Assembly: GCA_030159075.1 (NCBI GenBank)
Contig: BROG01000045.1
Coordinates: 1,545,001-1,609,000, forward strand
Direction of reading: 5' to 3'
DNA from: Atrina japonica
Lineage: Eukaryota; Mollusca; Bivalvia; Pterioida; Pinnidae
DNA length: 64,000 bases
Below, in pieces: positions 1 through 16,570 of this stretch; within the stretch, counting starts at the first letter, position 1, and each line of letters begins with the position of its first letter. The position numbers and the translations under genes are program-made. The notes beneath the pieces were generated by a model. That model was not told where the DNA came from. It did no database searches and was given only the letters and a program-made list of their open reading frames with translations.

Positions 1-11
1 ATCAAACTCAC

Positions 12-1936
12 GGATAATATGTTCAATTTCTGTTTTGAGCTGATCCGGCTGCAAATGTCCAAGCTGAGATGACACTTGTTGGAGTTTGGCGATAGCCTCC
101 TGAAATAACCCTTGTAGGTTTCCATATCTAGTTTCAATCAGTTGTTCGGCTTCGTGCTGAAGACCTGAGAAGTGTTGTAACAGTCCACTGTGTATACATG
201 AAAAACAATATTCGTTAAAAACATTGATTTAATTCGAAACACACACACACATCACTATGTATACATGAAAGGAAGTATTCGACAAAAACATTGATTTCAT
301 TAGGAACACACACGAAACACACACACACACGTTGAAATTAAAATTCGTGCAGTAAATTAAATAACAATAGATATATCATATATTAAGTGCAAACAACAGT
401 TACATTTAATTCTTTCAGATAAATTTATAACTGTTTAAGGATATTCCCCATAGAATAACAATCTTTCTTTTTCCATTTCTTTTCCTGAAAATTTATATAT
501 CTTTGAGAACTGGTTGCTATCTTCATCACATATCTGGTATTTGAATATTCAGTTATATAAAAAAAATCATAATTATATCAGAAAAGAATTTTTTATAAAT
601 GAAAAGTAAAAAAGAAAACAAGATATTTAAAGGGGCATGAGCTGTGTTTTTCTCAATTTTTTTCTTTTTCAACACTTTGATTCATAAACAATAACAAAAA
701 AGAAAGATACACAGACATAAAAATTCTTAAATTCCTATATATTTTGTGACAATTGCTTGAGAAATCCAAGTTTGGCACTTTTTCAATTGCAATTGATTAA
801 CTCAACCTTACTATTTGTATATACTTACCACACTGAACCTGACCTTATTTTCACAAATTATATAGGAATATAAGATTTTTTATGCTTGTGTATAGCTCTT
901 ATTTGTTATTGAACATCAAGTACAAGTAGTAAAAGTAGTAAAAACCAAATAACTTTTTTTTTGGTAAACACAGCTAATAGCTAATGCCCCTTTAAAAGAT
1001 AAAACCAATAAAGAATAATAATTTTATTTTAAAAATAGAGGCTTTTCAATTATATTATTTCTTAATAAAGTAATTTTACATTTCCAGGCGTTTGCTATTT
1101 ATATATTTTTTTCTATCTTTAATTTCGTATTCAGGTTGACTAACATGATAATAAGATAGCAGCGCACTTCTTTATATTGGGCTGAAAATTGGCATTGACT
1201 GGCACTACAGAATGAGGGCTACTTACTGTAAATCTCGCTTTGACGTAGATGGTGATAATGCACCCATAGAACCCAATAACAAGCCTGAAAGGTTAAAATA
1301 TTTTTTTCAGGGCGTGAGTAAGTAAATGTATGTATATGAAATGTCCATGTATGAACATCAAGACTCTACTCCATTAACTATATTTTCACAATTGACTGAG
1401 TAATATTTAAATTATAAAGTTGTTTTTATAGCATTCTCAAAACCTTGTTTCTATGATAAAGTCCCCTTCCTTTTTCAAATGACAATCTCCATTTTGAATT
1501 TTAAATTAATTCAATAAATAGCCAAATAGATAAAAACATCAACATATGAATATTTTTAATAGACGTACCTCATTTGACTGTTGTTTTATTTCGATGTGCC
1601 TAGACAATTTGTTTGAATTAAATATGTTTTTTATCTTTTCGTAATTGACATTTTCTTACAAGGTTGTATCGTTCGTTAAAATAAAAAAAATGCGTCTTTT
1701 TACAAAAAGGGTGATATTTTACTTTGCAGTGCTTGAGAAGCCAATTGTTTCCCTGCATCTGTTGCTGTTGAAAGTAAAGCGGTTCCGACCTGCTTCGCCT
1801 GTTCTCCAAGTTGACCAAAGGTGCTAGTGAAAGCAGTTCCGATGCTTGAAAAGCTCTCCTTTAACGAGTCTAAAAACCCGGCATTACCCGACCCCAAAAT
1901 GAGGAAGGAAAGGAAACAGATTGTTGCTATCTTCAT
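12..1936 (-). CDS. Array gene copy 1 (partial): secreted amphipathic-helix protein, exons 1-3
   Basis: I do not recognise the family. Three coding exons are visible: exon 1 at 1723-1936, exon 2 at 1227-1284 and exon 3 at 12-187; exons 4-6 lie beyond the left edge. Exon 1 begins MKIATICFLSFLIL, a signal peptide probably cut near GSGNA/GFLDS, followed by a Gln/Ala/Ser/Thr-rich stretch ending LASQALQ. Exon 2 encodes a short linker with the conserved TSKRD dibasic site. Exon 3 is a predicted helix ending EIEHII. Splice sites read on the minus strand are GTAAAA (weak), GTAAGT and GTGAGT donors with TTTCAG or ACACAG acceptors. Intron phases (1, 2, 1) match the three complete copies downstream in transcriptional order. 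Exon 1 is one codon longer and exon 2 three codons shorter than in copy 3. It is the most diverged signal/N-terminal exon of the four. Intron 2 (188-1226) holds a 365-bp inverted-repeat element. Confidence 0.75.
628..995. repeat. MITE-like element, family A (copy 1 of 4)
   Basis: About 365 bp with terminal inverted repeats aaaggggcatnagctgtg / cagctaatgcccctt. No coding capacity. Related copies are at 12193-12550, 20960-21255 and 41237-41612. The ends are themselves TTTAAA-palindromic, so the target duplication cannot be read. It lies in intron 2 of array copy 1. Confidence 0.7.
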
Positions 1937-2752
1937 CCTATCATAAGAGAAACTTCTGGTAGAATAATTATATTAGAATAGAAAAATTTTAAAATGAAGA
2001 ATTAAAAAGAATACAAACTGTATAAAAGATCACACCAATAAAGAATAATCTTTGTGTTTTGAAAATTGATGCTTTTTTAATTATATGTATTGCATTTATT
2101 TTAATGAAATAAATATTCGATTCCAGGAATTTGCTGTATAATTTGCGTGTGTATGTTTATGTATGTGTCTGTCTATATTTGTAGTTATATACACTGATTC
2201 AATAATTAAAAAATGTAGTGATATTGGTCCTAAATAGTTAACAAATACATCATAAACATATCTTTTTTTCAAAATTGACACACTTTTCGAAATAATTTTG
2301 ATCTATAATAAATAATGATTCCATTCCAGGCGTTTGCTATTTTCTTTTATTTTTTGCTACAAAATGTTTAAAAGATAAAACAAATAATGAATAATCAATT
2401 TGTATTTAAAAAAATGTTTTTTAAATTATCTTATTTCTTAATGAAATTAGGATTCAATTCCAAGAATTTGTTGTATCATTTGTGGGTGTATGTATATGTT
2501 TGTGTATCTAAATTTGTATTGCTATAGACTGATATAATGATTCTAAAAATGTAGAGTGATTTGGTTCTAAACACTTTACAAATACATCATAAAACATATT
2601 TTGCTTCAAACACTTTACGAAATATTTTTTATCTAAATAAAGTAATGATTCGGTTCCAGGCTTTTGCTATTTTATTTTTTTCTGTGTCTTATTTCATATT
2701 CAAGTTCACTAATACAATAATTTTAAAGAGAAAATAGTATCATGGTTCTTAC

Positions 2753-2820
2753 CTAGGTCTGAACAGCTATCCTGTTATGATCCAGATGAACGGACCTGGA
2801 CCAACGGCACAGTTTTAAAA
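2753..2820 (-). promoter_or_regulatory. Core promoter and non-coding first exon of array copy 1
   Basis: On the minus strand a TATA-like ttttaaaact (2811-2820) is followed about 30 bp later by a short leader ending in gacctag and a good GTAAGA donor at 2752. The coding exon begins right after a plausible acceptor (tgatag) one base before the ATG at 1936. The arrangement repeats that of the other three copies; the start site itself is inferred from TATA spacing. Confidence 0.5.
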
Positions 2821-3129
2821 GCTTGCAATTAACACATGTGACGATCGCACGGTCTGTCAAAATGATATTGCACAAGAACATACAATTGCAGATAGTTCAA
2901 TCTCGTGATTCAATTCTACACGGGCGATACATTGATAAGAAATAAGTACATGACTTGTTTTGAACTTGCTAACGAAAATTTGCAACAAAAATGCCTGCAC
3001 TCTGAAAACTTGACGATAAAATTTCATCTCTGGCACATAGTTCATTTGGTTAAAACACGTATAAGATAGATAAAATGTTAGAGTAATACTAATATATCTA
3101 ATATTGCACTTGAAATGATGGAATATACA

Positions 3130-3260
3130 TACCACAGAGGCTGTTTCTGCTTGGAATCGAACCTAGGACCCCTGAATTATAAATCTGGTGCTCTCGAGCT
3201 CTATCAATTGAACTAAAGGGGTAACCCCTATAGCCAAGCTAGTAGGAAACCAAATAAGTA
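3130..3260 (-). repeat. tRNA-derived SINE fragment (first of a pair)
   Basis: Minus strand shows a pol III A-box-like tagttcaattgatagagc and a B-box ggttcgattcc with tRNA-like spacing, followed by non-tRNA sequence. The adjacent ccaagctagtaggaa is shared with the second copy at 3405-3530. A real tRNA gene is unlikely because the stems do not pair fully and the flank is shared. Confidence 0.6.
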
Positions 3261-3404
3261 CTCTTACATTATCCCCTCCATTCCGAGACGTTTCGAATCT
3301 CCATTCTGAGGTAATTATCACTTATTTTGAAATAAATGATTGGTAATCATTGTCTATCCAGGAAGAACCCAGGTCCCAACGTGAGCGCCAAATAACACAG
3401 AGAC

Positions 3405-3530
3405 AAATGACTGTCTCTGCTTGGAATCGAACCTAGAACCCCTGGATTACAAATCTGATGCTCTACTAATTGCGCCGAAGGGATAACTCCTCTAGCCAAG
3501 CTAGTAGGAACACCATATAACCAGTGTTAC
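3405..3530 (-). repeat. tRNA-derived SINE fragment (second of a pair)
   Basis: Near-copy of 3130-3260 in the same orientation, with the same B-box (ggttcgattcc) and the same flank ccaagctagtaggaa. The A-box region is more decayed. The two copies are about 270 bp apart. Confidence 0.6.
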
Positions 3531-5164
3531 ATACAATGAATTTGTAAAACAAACATAATTCAGAGAAAAGACAGCTTACAGTTCGTTTACTTCCTTTTAT
3601 CTAAGTTGTATAACAAAATTACGTGGGCATATAAAAATTACAGATACCAAAGTATCAATCTTCAGAATGTCCTGGATACGACATATAAATCTGGTGAATA
3701 TTGGACAAACAAGGACTTGTGGAAATCTTGTGTACGGATGTATTTTCGGTACATTATGCATTTACCATGGTTTCTCGAGACTGTTAATGAATAAGAAATG
3801 GTTATATCTTACAATCCAAGTAGTAACAACATTACTAATGGTGTGGGCACGATTTGTGATTCAAACCACACTTACCCCAATAGTATTGTCGTTACTACGA
3901 GGATTGTAAAATATGACCAACTTGTCACACATTTTTGCATGGATTATACAAATGGGCACGTGCAATATTTCGCGGAAAATATACGTCAGCAATTTCACAA
4001 ATCAAGGTGGGGAATGATCTGGCTTTAGGAAAGATAGAATGTGATTAAATGCGATATTTATAAGTTTTATTTAGATTAAGTTGGATGTGACCGTCTTCTT
4101 GGCGGAAATGGTTACGTTTTTCCGTTTAGTGACCGTTGGTGCCAATGATTTTACTTACCGGCGTGTTCAAGACAATGACCAGAACAACTTGGGTTAAACC
4201 GAGTAAAACATTCGCGACAAGAGAAGCTGCGCTACCACTCCGTTTTCAAAAAGCTGTGGGTGAGCAACTTAATATGAATCGTACATTATGAATTGGTCCT
4301 TAATTGCACTGTGATTATACATTGTATATAAAGGTGTTGATTTCAAAGAACAGTGACCATTCGTTGTGTTATCTTCATTTTGTTCGAGAACATAAGATTG
4401 CAGATTCTCATGGAATTTATTAACTGTGGATTGGAGATAAAAACATCCATTTTCGGTAGATATATTGAAATAAAATGATGTACACAAATGTTTTGGTTCT
4501 GAATTGGCTGTAGGGCCCTGAAGGGATTCTGTCTTTGTCTTTATTTTATCTAAAGTCATTACTTATACTCTACACATATAGGTGAATCGATATTTTATAT
4601 ATTTGATCGCAGGTATGTTCCCTTCTGGAGGTATTTTATTGTCTTTCAGAGTTGGGAATCAGGAAAAAATTGCGTTTCAAGGTTAAAGTCCGACTTAAAC
4701 ATATCTGAAATTAGTTTACAAAAAATCTGACGGACATGCGTGTTACAGTTCTTTCTTTATTACATTTATTATATTCAAACATTCAGCAACGTCTTTTAAA
4801 ATTATTTAGAAATATCACATGTGAGCACCTGGCGAATTCTTAAATTCAATAATTTTGCGACTCATGCTGGAGCAGTATAGTAAGTGAAATCGTTTAATAT
4901 CAGAAACATATTCAATAGGGAACTTTCGAGTTAACCCGGATTACCGTTATGATCCTGCAGTTATTTGCGCCTTTTCGATTTTGTTCCTTATATGTTCTTC
5001 CGGTTTTCATATTTACCTTCGCAACGTATAAAGAGTAAATGGAAATATTTTTAGTTTTAAGCGCAATAAATTTATTTTGTATAAAGAAACCCAGGAGACT
5101 CTTAAAACATACCACAGTGGGTTATTTAGTTGAACGTGAAATTACTGAAATGTATCAGGCAGAG

Positions 5165-5250
5165 AAAAATGTGCGGACGGACTGGGAATCGAAACCATGA
5201 CCTTCCGAACACTTGCAGGGTGCTTTTACCAATTGTGCTATAGGGGTTAT
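5165..5250 (-). repeat. tRNA-like SINE head fragment
   Basis: Read on the minus strand, a degenerate A-box (tagcacaattggtaaaagc) and B-box (ggtttcgattccc) lie about 30 bp apart. It is probably a third SINE remnant in this intergenic region. Confidence 0.4.
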
Positions 5251-5689
5251 CTATATATTATCGAAACTGGAAATAACATTGAAGAACATTTTTTCTAGAA
5301 TCACGCACTTGCGATTATAAAAGCAGGATTATAACGGTAATCCGGGCTAACTAGAAAGTTCCCTAATGATATTTTCAACAGACAAGTGATTCTAAACATT
5401 AGATCATCATCAGGTTATTGACATATCAACATCAAACTATCCTTCGACCAAAGGTAACTGTATCTCATGAGCAAGCATACACAGTCGAATAAGATGAAAA
5501 TAAATTAATGTAATGAAAATTGTATTACATGTCTGTACAAATAGTGAATATAACAATTTGTTACATAATACATTTACATCTAATGCTATCCACATGTAAA
5601 TGATATGGAATACATGAAGATATATTTATCAAATATACATTGCACTTATTTCAAACTGTAGAAAATTAGAACACAAATTGTTTGAATGT

Positions 5690-6245
5690 AGTGTATGCAG
5701 TGTACACTGCCAACACTAGGAATAGTTTTACACTGCCAATACAATAAAATGTCTGAAGTGTACACCGGCAGTACTAGGAATAGTTTTACACTGTCATTAC
5801 AATAAAATGTCTGTAGTGTACACCGGCAGTACTAGGAACAGTTTTACACTGTCATTACAATAAAATGTCTGAAGTGTACACCGGCAGTACTAGGAATAGT
5901 TTTACACTGCCAATACAATAAAATGTCTGAAGTGTACACCGGCAGTACTAGGAATAGTTTTACACTGCCAATACAATAAAATGTCTGAAGTGTACACCGG
6001 CAGTACTAGGAATAGTTTTACACTGCCAATACAATAAATTGTCTGAAGTGTACATCGGCAGTACTAGGAATAGTTTTACACTGTCATTACAATAAAATGT
6101 CTGAAGTGTACACCGGCAGTACTAGGAATAGTTTTACACTGTCATTACAATAAAATGTCTGAAGTGTACACCGGCAGTACTAGGAATAGTTTTACACTGT
6201 CATTACAATAAAATGTCCAAAGTGTACACTGCCAATACTAGAAAT
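5690..6245. repeat. 58-bp tandem repeat, about 9 units
   Basis: Units of the form agtgtacaccggcagtact ... cattacaataaaatgtctga repeat every 58 bp with a few substitutions (ggaatag/ggaacag; gtcatt/gccaat). There are no unique spacers. Each unit looks like two diverged halves of about 29 bp. Confidence 0.85.
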
Positions 6246-6410
6246 TGTTTGAAATGTATATTGTTTTATAAAGAATTCTTTAAATCCCACACTGCATTAC
6301 ATATTCTAAATGAAACCATTTATGAATCGTTTATAATGAACACTGCGTTACCATTGATTATTTGAGACATCGTAGATGTCCGATACACATTGCCGACACC
6401 TGAAATTGCT

Positions 6411-6640
6411 TGAACTACACATTATCGATATTTAATATTTTGATGTACACATTGTCGATACTTAATATTTTGAAGTAAACATTATCGATATTTAAATATT
6501 TTGAAGTACACATTGTCGATACTTAATATTTTGAAGTACACATTGTCGATATTTAATATTTTGAAGTACACACTGTCGATAATTAATATTTTGAAGTACA
6601 TATTGCCGATACTTAAAATTATTTGAAGTGTACAATTCCA
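6411..6640. repeat. 30-bp tandem repeat, about 8 units
   Basis: Units like aagtacacattgtcgatact followed by taatattttg repeat every 30 bp. The sequence resembles each half of the 58-bp unit just to its left, so the two arrays are probably related. Confidence 0.8.
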
Positions 6641-7059
6641 ATGTTATAAGGGTATATTATAACCAGATTCTCTCCTCCGGAGATATAAAAGAATACTTGT
6701 TGAATGTGAAGCAAACTCCATTAAAACAACAACAACAACAATATCCAACTATAAGGCTACGACTGTGATAATTATGATCATCTTGTTTTAACTGTACATT
6801 AAAGATACAATATACTGATATAATGTCTTCTGTAAGTGAACTGGGGTATTTCCAGCAGGCTCGTAACCGTCCTAACTAGAAATGGTTTGAAAGGGATGGA
6901 TGCTCTAACCACACAGTCATGGAGAACCCCTATTACATAAGAGCGATGTTATTGAATGCGCCAATACAGTCAGGGTTCTGTAACCTACCGCGCCTATATA
7001 CCGGATATGGGTTTTATGGTCGGTATAATAGTCTTGTTTGCGACTACTCTGTTTCACTA

Positions 7060-7260
7060 AGTGAAATGTTGAGTTGCCTTTTCGTTGGCGGTTGTTGAGA
7101 CGTCTGTACCAATTGTGACGAGGATACACTCCTCACGTGTTTCATTGGACTTGACTGTGGACTCACGGCGGGTGTGACCGGTCGACAGGGGATGCTTACT
7201 CCTCCATGGTACCTGATCCCACCTCTTGGTTTCCAGAGGTCCGTGTTTGTCCATTTTTAC
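7060..7260 (+). mobile_element. 3' region fragment of a reverse-transcriptase element
   Basis: Contains gtgaccggtcgacaggggat and cctgatcccacctcttgg. I associate this with the 3' non-coding part of a retroelement widespread in bivalves. A reverse-complement relative is at 34400-34570, and coding remnants of probably the same class are at 16184-16570. The assignment rests on memory of the motif plus its recurrence in this window. Confidence 0.5.
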
Positions 7261-7766
7261 CGGATTTGTATCTATGTCCTGGACATCCTATTGATTTATA
7301 CTTTGGTATCTGAGATTTTTATATTTTGTCTTTACGACCGATTATATTTAATGTTGGTCACTTACCGTAGAAAGCCAAATTAAAAGGAGTTCTTTCACCG
7401 AGCAATATTTTGATTTTGCATCTATAATAAAATGTTTCGGTTAGCTCTGAAAATACTGTTGGCGCAATTGAATTAGCGGTGATGCGAACTGGCGTCTGTG
7501 CTCTAAATTATCAATCTGCCATTATATTTATTTCATTTAGGACATGTCGGCAAACAAAACTTCGTATCGGTCGCAGTTTTATATATACACATTTAATATC
7601 TACTTCACTATTCGTCGCCATTTTAAACTTCCATAGGATCGTTGTCATTTTGTACACAATGTTTTCATGCTAAAGGTACTTGTTAGAAAGAAAAATATTG
7701 TTAATAAAACAAACAAAACAATATTGTTAACAAACAAAACATCACACACAGAAGTATTTTCAGTCT

Positions 7767-7772
7767 TTTATT
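7767..7772 (-). promoter_or_regulatory. Poly(A) signal of array copy 2
   Basis: Minus-strand AATAAA, 66 nt after the TAG stop of copy 2. The surrounding 3' UTR aligns with that of copy 3, including an identical-context hexamer. Confidence 0.7.
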
Positions 7773-7838
7773 CTATTGATAAAGCAGGTATTACATTAAT
7801 ATGCTTCATTACCATATTCAAATAAATACGCCTATTAT

Positions 7839-12170
<4,332 letters not shown>

Positions 12171-12192
12171 GCTGAAACACAACGAGGTAGTA

Positions 12193-12550
12193 TTTAAAGG
12201 TACATTAGCTGTGTTTACCAAATAAGTTATTTCGATTTTGCTCTACTTTTCTACTTGTACTTGATGTGATGTACAATAACAAATAAGAGCACACAAGAAT
12301 AAAAAACTTATATTGCTATATATTTTGCGAAATATGGTCATGTCCAGTATGGGATATCAATAATCAAATGGTGAGGTTAAGTAAATCTATTGCAATTGAA
12401 AAAGTGCCCAGTCTGGGTTGCTCAAGCAATTTTCACAAAATATATAAGAACTTAAGAATTTTAATGCATGTAAATATCTCGTTTTTGCTATTGTATATCA
12501 ACCTAAGTAGTTAAAAACTGGGGATTGCAAAAATGGTAATGCCCCTTTTA
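12193..12550. repeat. MITE-like element, family A (copy 2 of 4)
   Basis: Inverted ends ttaaaggtacattagctgtg / ggtaatgcccctttt and an internal body like the 628-995 copy. It sits in the 5' UTR intron of array copy 2, about 20 bp upstream of the start-codon exon. Confidence 0.7.
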
Positions 12551-12829
12551 GAGGAAGAACGAGCAGTCAATGACACTTGTGGACATGTACATATGAGTAA
12601 ATATTTAATGAATAAATCGAGAACAATAGATAAAATCAAAATCTTATCTTGTGGAGTTCTTAAAGTTATCTGGACCTTACAATTTGAAAATAGAACAACA
12701 TTGAAATGTTAAATAATATGTAGCATGTTTTGTTTTCAAAAGAAAACATGATCAGGACAGGTTAATTCAATTAATTTTATATCAAATTTGAACCCCTTTA
12801 GACACGAGCTAATTGCGGCCTTGAAGCTT

Positions 12830-12945
12830 TAATTGTGCCCTAAACATATTTAAACGGGGTTCGAACCTGCGCTGACCAGAAGTGAGAAATCTCATGGTTC
12901 AAAGCACGATGCTCTATCCACTCGGCCACGGGGCCGTATGTACAT
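12830..12945 (-). repeat. tRNA-derived SINE (Ser-like head)
   Basis: Minus strand shows tggccgagtggatagagc (A-box) and ggttcgaacc (B-box) with cttctggtcagcgcag between. The same head occurs at 24430-24600 (+) and 56220-56455 (-). Located in the 5' UTR intron of copy 2. Confidence 0.6.
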
Positions 12946-13201
12946 ATTAAACCCCTATATTGTTGTTCGTTTGGAATAAAGCCATTACATTAGTTATACC
13001 GTTCAACAGTCTCTTTTAACTAGAATCATAGGAAAATAACTTTACCTATCTTAAACTAAAATAAAAGTGGATTTAACTGTAGATTTTACAGATCAATAAT
13101 ATCAGGTATCGCTATCCCTGTCGATAAATTAAAATCGAATATTAATTGTTTTAAAAAAATCACATTATCATACTAAAATGAAAAATACGCACCTTGATTA
13201 G

Positions 13202-13203
<2 letters not shown>

Positions 13204-13282
<79 letters not shown>
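13204..13282. repeat. (TA)n microsatellite
   Basis: About 40 TA dinucleotides just inside the 5' UTR intron of array copy 2, within 15 bp of the donor of the non-coding first exon. Confidence 0.95.
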
Positions 13283-13285
<3 letters not shown>

Positions 13286-13294
13286 GTGCCTTAC

Positions 13295-13360
13295 CTGGTG
13301 TGATTGCCTTATTATCCAGGTGATCTCAGAAGATACGTCGGATATGAATAACCTTTTATA
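13295..13360 (-). promoter_or_regulatory. Core promoter and non-coding first exon of array copy 2
   Basis: A minus-strand TATA box (ggtataaaaggtt, core at 13354-13360) lies about 30 bp before a leader ending caatcacaccag with a GTAAGG donor at 13294. The second exon opens at a TTTCAG acceptor at 12171, one base before the ATG. The best TATA match of the four copies. Confidence 0.65.
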
Positions 13361-13824
13361 CCTATCGGATGCCATATGGGAAATTCTCAAAGTCTTGAAT
13401 AGCTGTGACGTCATGACTACCATTCGATAAGCGTACGCACCTACTAGATTGGTCCTTGATAAAGTAAGCTTTCCCGTGACTACGATTAAATATGTCCTCA
13501 TATATAGTCAGGTATTAAATTTAAGACGAGTTGTCAACTGTAAAGTGATAAAAGACGCGACGTTGATCTGACAAGAATTCCATACTTTCTTTACTAAAGT
13601 TAAATTTATGCTGATCCAGAAACTCTAGTATATGAATGGTTCTGATTTTGAATGTTTCAAAAGGTAACCGATTTGGGTACTACACACGTTCTTATCTAAA
13701 TATCACTTTAGCACTGTATAAATAGGAATCTCAAAACTAGTGAATATAAAAAAAATGTTTCAGTGTAAAACGGAATACGGTGTGATAGAGGTTTGAGGCA
13801 TGACTACTCATAGCCGATATTGAT

Positions 13825-13913
<89 letters not shown>

Positions 13914-14097
13914 ATATATATGTATTTAAATTTGACGTTTTTAGAGGCATTTTTAAATGAAAGTAAATCTTCGGCAACATACATAACTAATTTTCACATT
14001 AAAAATAACAATTTTATTCCCGACCGTCTATAACCGTCACTTTTTGGTTTTGTTTTTTTCACACGTATGATGGTTTTGATGTGTTTTGGAATACTCT

Positions 14098-15610
14098 CGA
14101 ATTCGCATTTTTATAACCCTACTATAGTAAGCCTTTACTAAGTTTGCATCTATATAACCCTACTGTCGTAAGCCGTCTCTAAGTTCGCATTTATATAACC
14201 CTAATATTGTAAGCCGTCTCTAACTTCGCTGACCCTACTAAGGTAAGCCGTCTCTAAGTTCGCATTTATATAACCCTAATATTGTAAGCCGTCTCGAAGT
14301 TCGCTAACCCTAATATAGTGAGCCATCTCTAAGTTCTCATCTATATAACCGTACTATAGTAAACCGTCTCTAAGTTCACATCTATATAACCGTACTATAG
14401 TAAACCGTCTCTAAGTTCACATCTATATAAGAGCAAGCCGTCTCTAGGTTTGCATATATATAACCCTACTATAGTAAGCTGTCTCTAGGTTCACGTCTAT
14501 ATAACCCTACTATAGTAAACCGTCTCTAGGCTAGCCCCCCCCCCCCCACACTTTTTTTTTGCAAAGACAGACATAGGTGTTGAAAATTGGGGCTCAGCCC
14601 CCTGACGTTTCTGGCGTATGTGTGTTTTAAGTTGGTTTAGCCCCCCCCCCCCCCCATTTTCAATTTGCTTCCGACGCTAATGCTACAATTGTAATCCGTC
14701 TCGAAGGTTTGCATATATATAACCCTACTATAGTAAGCTGTCTCTAGGTTCACGTCTATATAACCCTACTATAGTAAACCGTCTCTAGGTTCGCATCTAT
14801 ATAAGAGTAAGCCGTCTTTAGTTTTGCGTATATATAACACTTCTATAGTAAGCCGTCTCTAAGTTCGCATCTATATAACCCTACACATAGGCGTCGGAAC
14901 CTGGGGGGGGGGTTTAGCCCCCCCCCCCCACACTTTTTTTGCAAAGATAGACATAGGTGTTGAAAATTGGGGCTCAGCCCCCTGACGTTTCTGGCGTATG
15001 TGTGTTTTAAGTTGGTTTAGCCCCCCCATTTTCAATTTGCTTCCGACGGTAATGCTACAATTGTAATCCGTCTCGAAGGTTTCCATATATATAACCCTAT
15101 TATAGTAAGCTGTCTCTAGGTTCACGTCTATATAACCCTACTATAGTAAACCGTCTCTAGGTTCGCATCTATATAAGAGTAAGCCGTCTTTAGTTTTGCG
15201 TATATATAACACTTCTATAGTAAGCCGTCTCTAAGTTCGCATCTATCATAACCCTACACATAGCGTTCGATTTCGGAACCGGGGGGGGGGGGGTTGGTTT
15301 AGCCCCCCCCCCCCCCCCCCCACTTTTTTTGCAAAGATAGACATAGGTGTTGAAAATTGGGGCTCAGCCCCCTGACGTTTCTGCCGTATGTGTGTTTTAA
15401 GTTGGTTTAGCCCCCCTATTTTCAATTTGCTTCCGACGCTAATGCTACAATTGTAATCCGTCTCGAAGTTCGCATCTAAATAACCTGACCAGAGTTGGCC
15501 ATATCTCAGTTCGAATTCATAAACCCTTACTCATGTTAGCCGTCTGTAAGTTCACATCTATATTACCTTACTAGCGTTACCTATCTTTGATTCGCATCCA
15601 CAAAAATCTT
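14098..15610. repeat. About 40-bp minisatellite interrupted by a repeated poly-C module
   Basis: Units of the type gtctctaagttcgcatctat then ataaccctactatagtaagcc recur dozens of times, with variant spacing. Three copies of a second module, each about 200 bp and starting with a run of C, are embedded at 14535-14710, 14910-15080 and 15300-15470. They share gttgaaaattggggctcagc and ggcgtatgtgtgttttaa (one copy has gccgtatg). Confidence 0.85.
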
Positions 15611-16183
15611 ACTGGAGTTTGGGTCTATATATAGTATTTATGATTGTACAAGAGACAAAAGAGACAAAATACTAGGTTTTCAATATTCCGTGGTAGTTGA
15701 TGATGAAAAAGATGATTCCTAATTATACAAGCCTCCATGCGGCATGTCAGGTGTGTGGCATAAATATGCGTGCTTTTTACTTTTTTTTCTTTTGATAGCG
15801 GCTGTTGAGTCGTCTGTACCAATATTGAGGAGAATTTAGAAAAAAGCATTGAAAACAAAATAATAAACTACATTTCTAGCAAACGTCCAAGGTACGACAT
15901 TTTCGCCAGATTGCTAATGTTATAAATATTTGACATCATAATTATTCTGAGATTCCTCAAAGTGTTCGGAAATCCACAATAGGAAGTTCACAGCTTCCTT
16001 TCATTTATATAAAACATAAACATGTCTTTGGAGCGTCTACATAAAAATAAAAATGGAGGATGATGAAAATATATGAACTAATTACCCAACCTCAATCGCG
16101 TGATACTGTATATCTTTCGTTGTATCGCTAACATTGATACGTAATCGGATTTTGATGAAATTTCTTTATTACAGACCCTTGCA

Positions 16184-16570
16184 GTGGTTTGCATCATGAC
16201 AGTGACCAAGGCTACTGTGACAGAGGACATTATTTCTCAACTTCACACCTCCCTTTATGACAAACGCGACGATTTCAATTTCCATATCACGAACTTCCCG
16301 TTTCTTAGTTGTGGTATTCCATCTTCTTCTACCTATGACGTTTTCATTTCCCAACGTATACGTTATGTCAGGGCATTTTCTTCTTATGAATGTTTTACTT
16401 CGAGAGCGAAACGACTCGCTAATGAACTGATTACACAATGTTGCGTTGTTGAACGCTTGAAATCGTCGTTTACGAAGTTTTATGGTCGATACGGAGATCT
16501 TGTTAAACATTATGAAGTACCCCTCTCAGAAATGTTAGATAGTATTCTGGAGCACGACCACGGACAATGA
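16184..16570 (+). pseudogene. C-terminal remnant of a retroelement reverse transcriptase
   Basis: A 128-residue open frame whose middle and end (LYDKRDDFNFHI, CGIPSSSTYDVFISQRIRY, FTKFYGRYGDLVKHY) match the C-terminal part of a reverse-transcriptase polyprotein family I know from bivalve genomes. There is no catalytic YxDD box, so the element is 5'-truncated. The following 300 bp look like its 3' untranslated region, and a decayed second copy of the junction is at 23070-23330. The first ATGs are probably not native starts. The class (Penelope-like, LINE or other) cannot be decided here. Confidence 0.6.

Larger units (their letters stand above)
2821..7766. other. Intergenic stretch between array copies 1 and 2: repeats only
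   Basis: No convincing gene. It contains tRNA-derived SINE fragments (3130-3530, 5165-5250), two tandem-repeat arrays (5690-6640) and a retroelement 3' fragment (7060-7260). Open frames around 3606-4028 and 6917-7383 have no recognisable domain and no splice support. A GC-richer island at 4130-4260 is described among the findings. Confidence 0.5.

Noticed and set aside
5690..6245. CRISPR-like regular array
   Set aside because: Regular 58-bp period but the whole unit repeats with no unique spacers, in an intron-rich eukaryotic context; it is a minisatellite.
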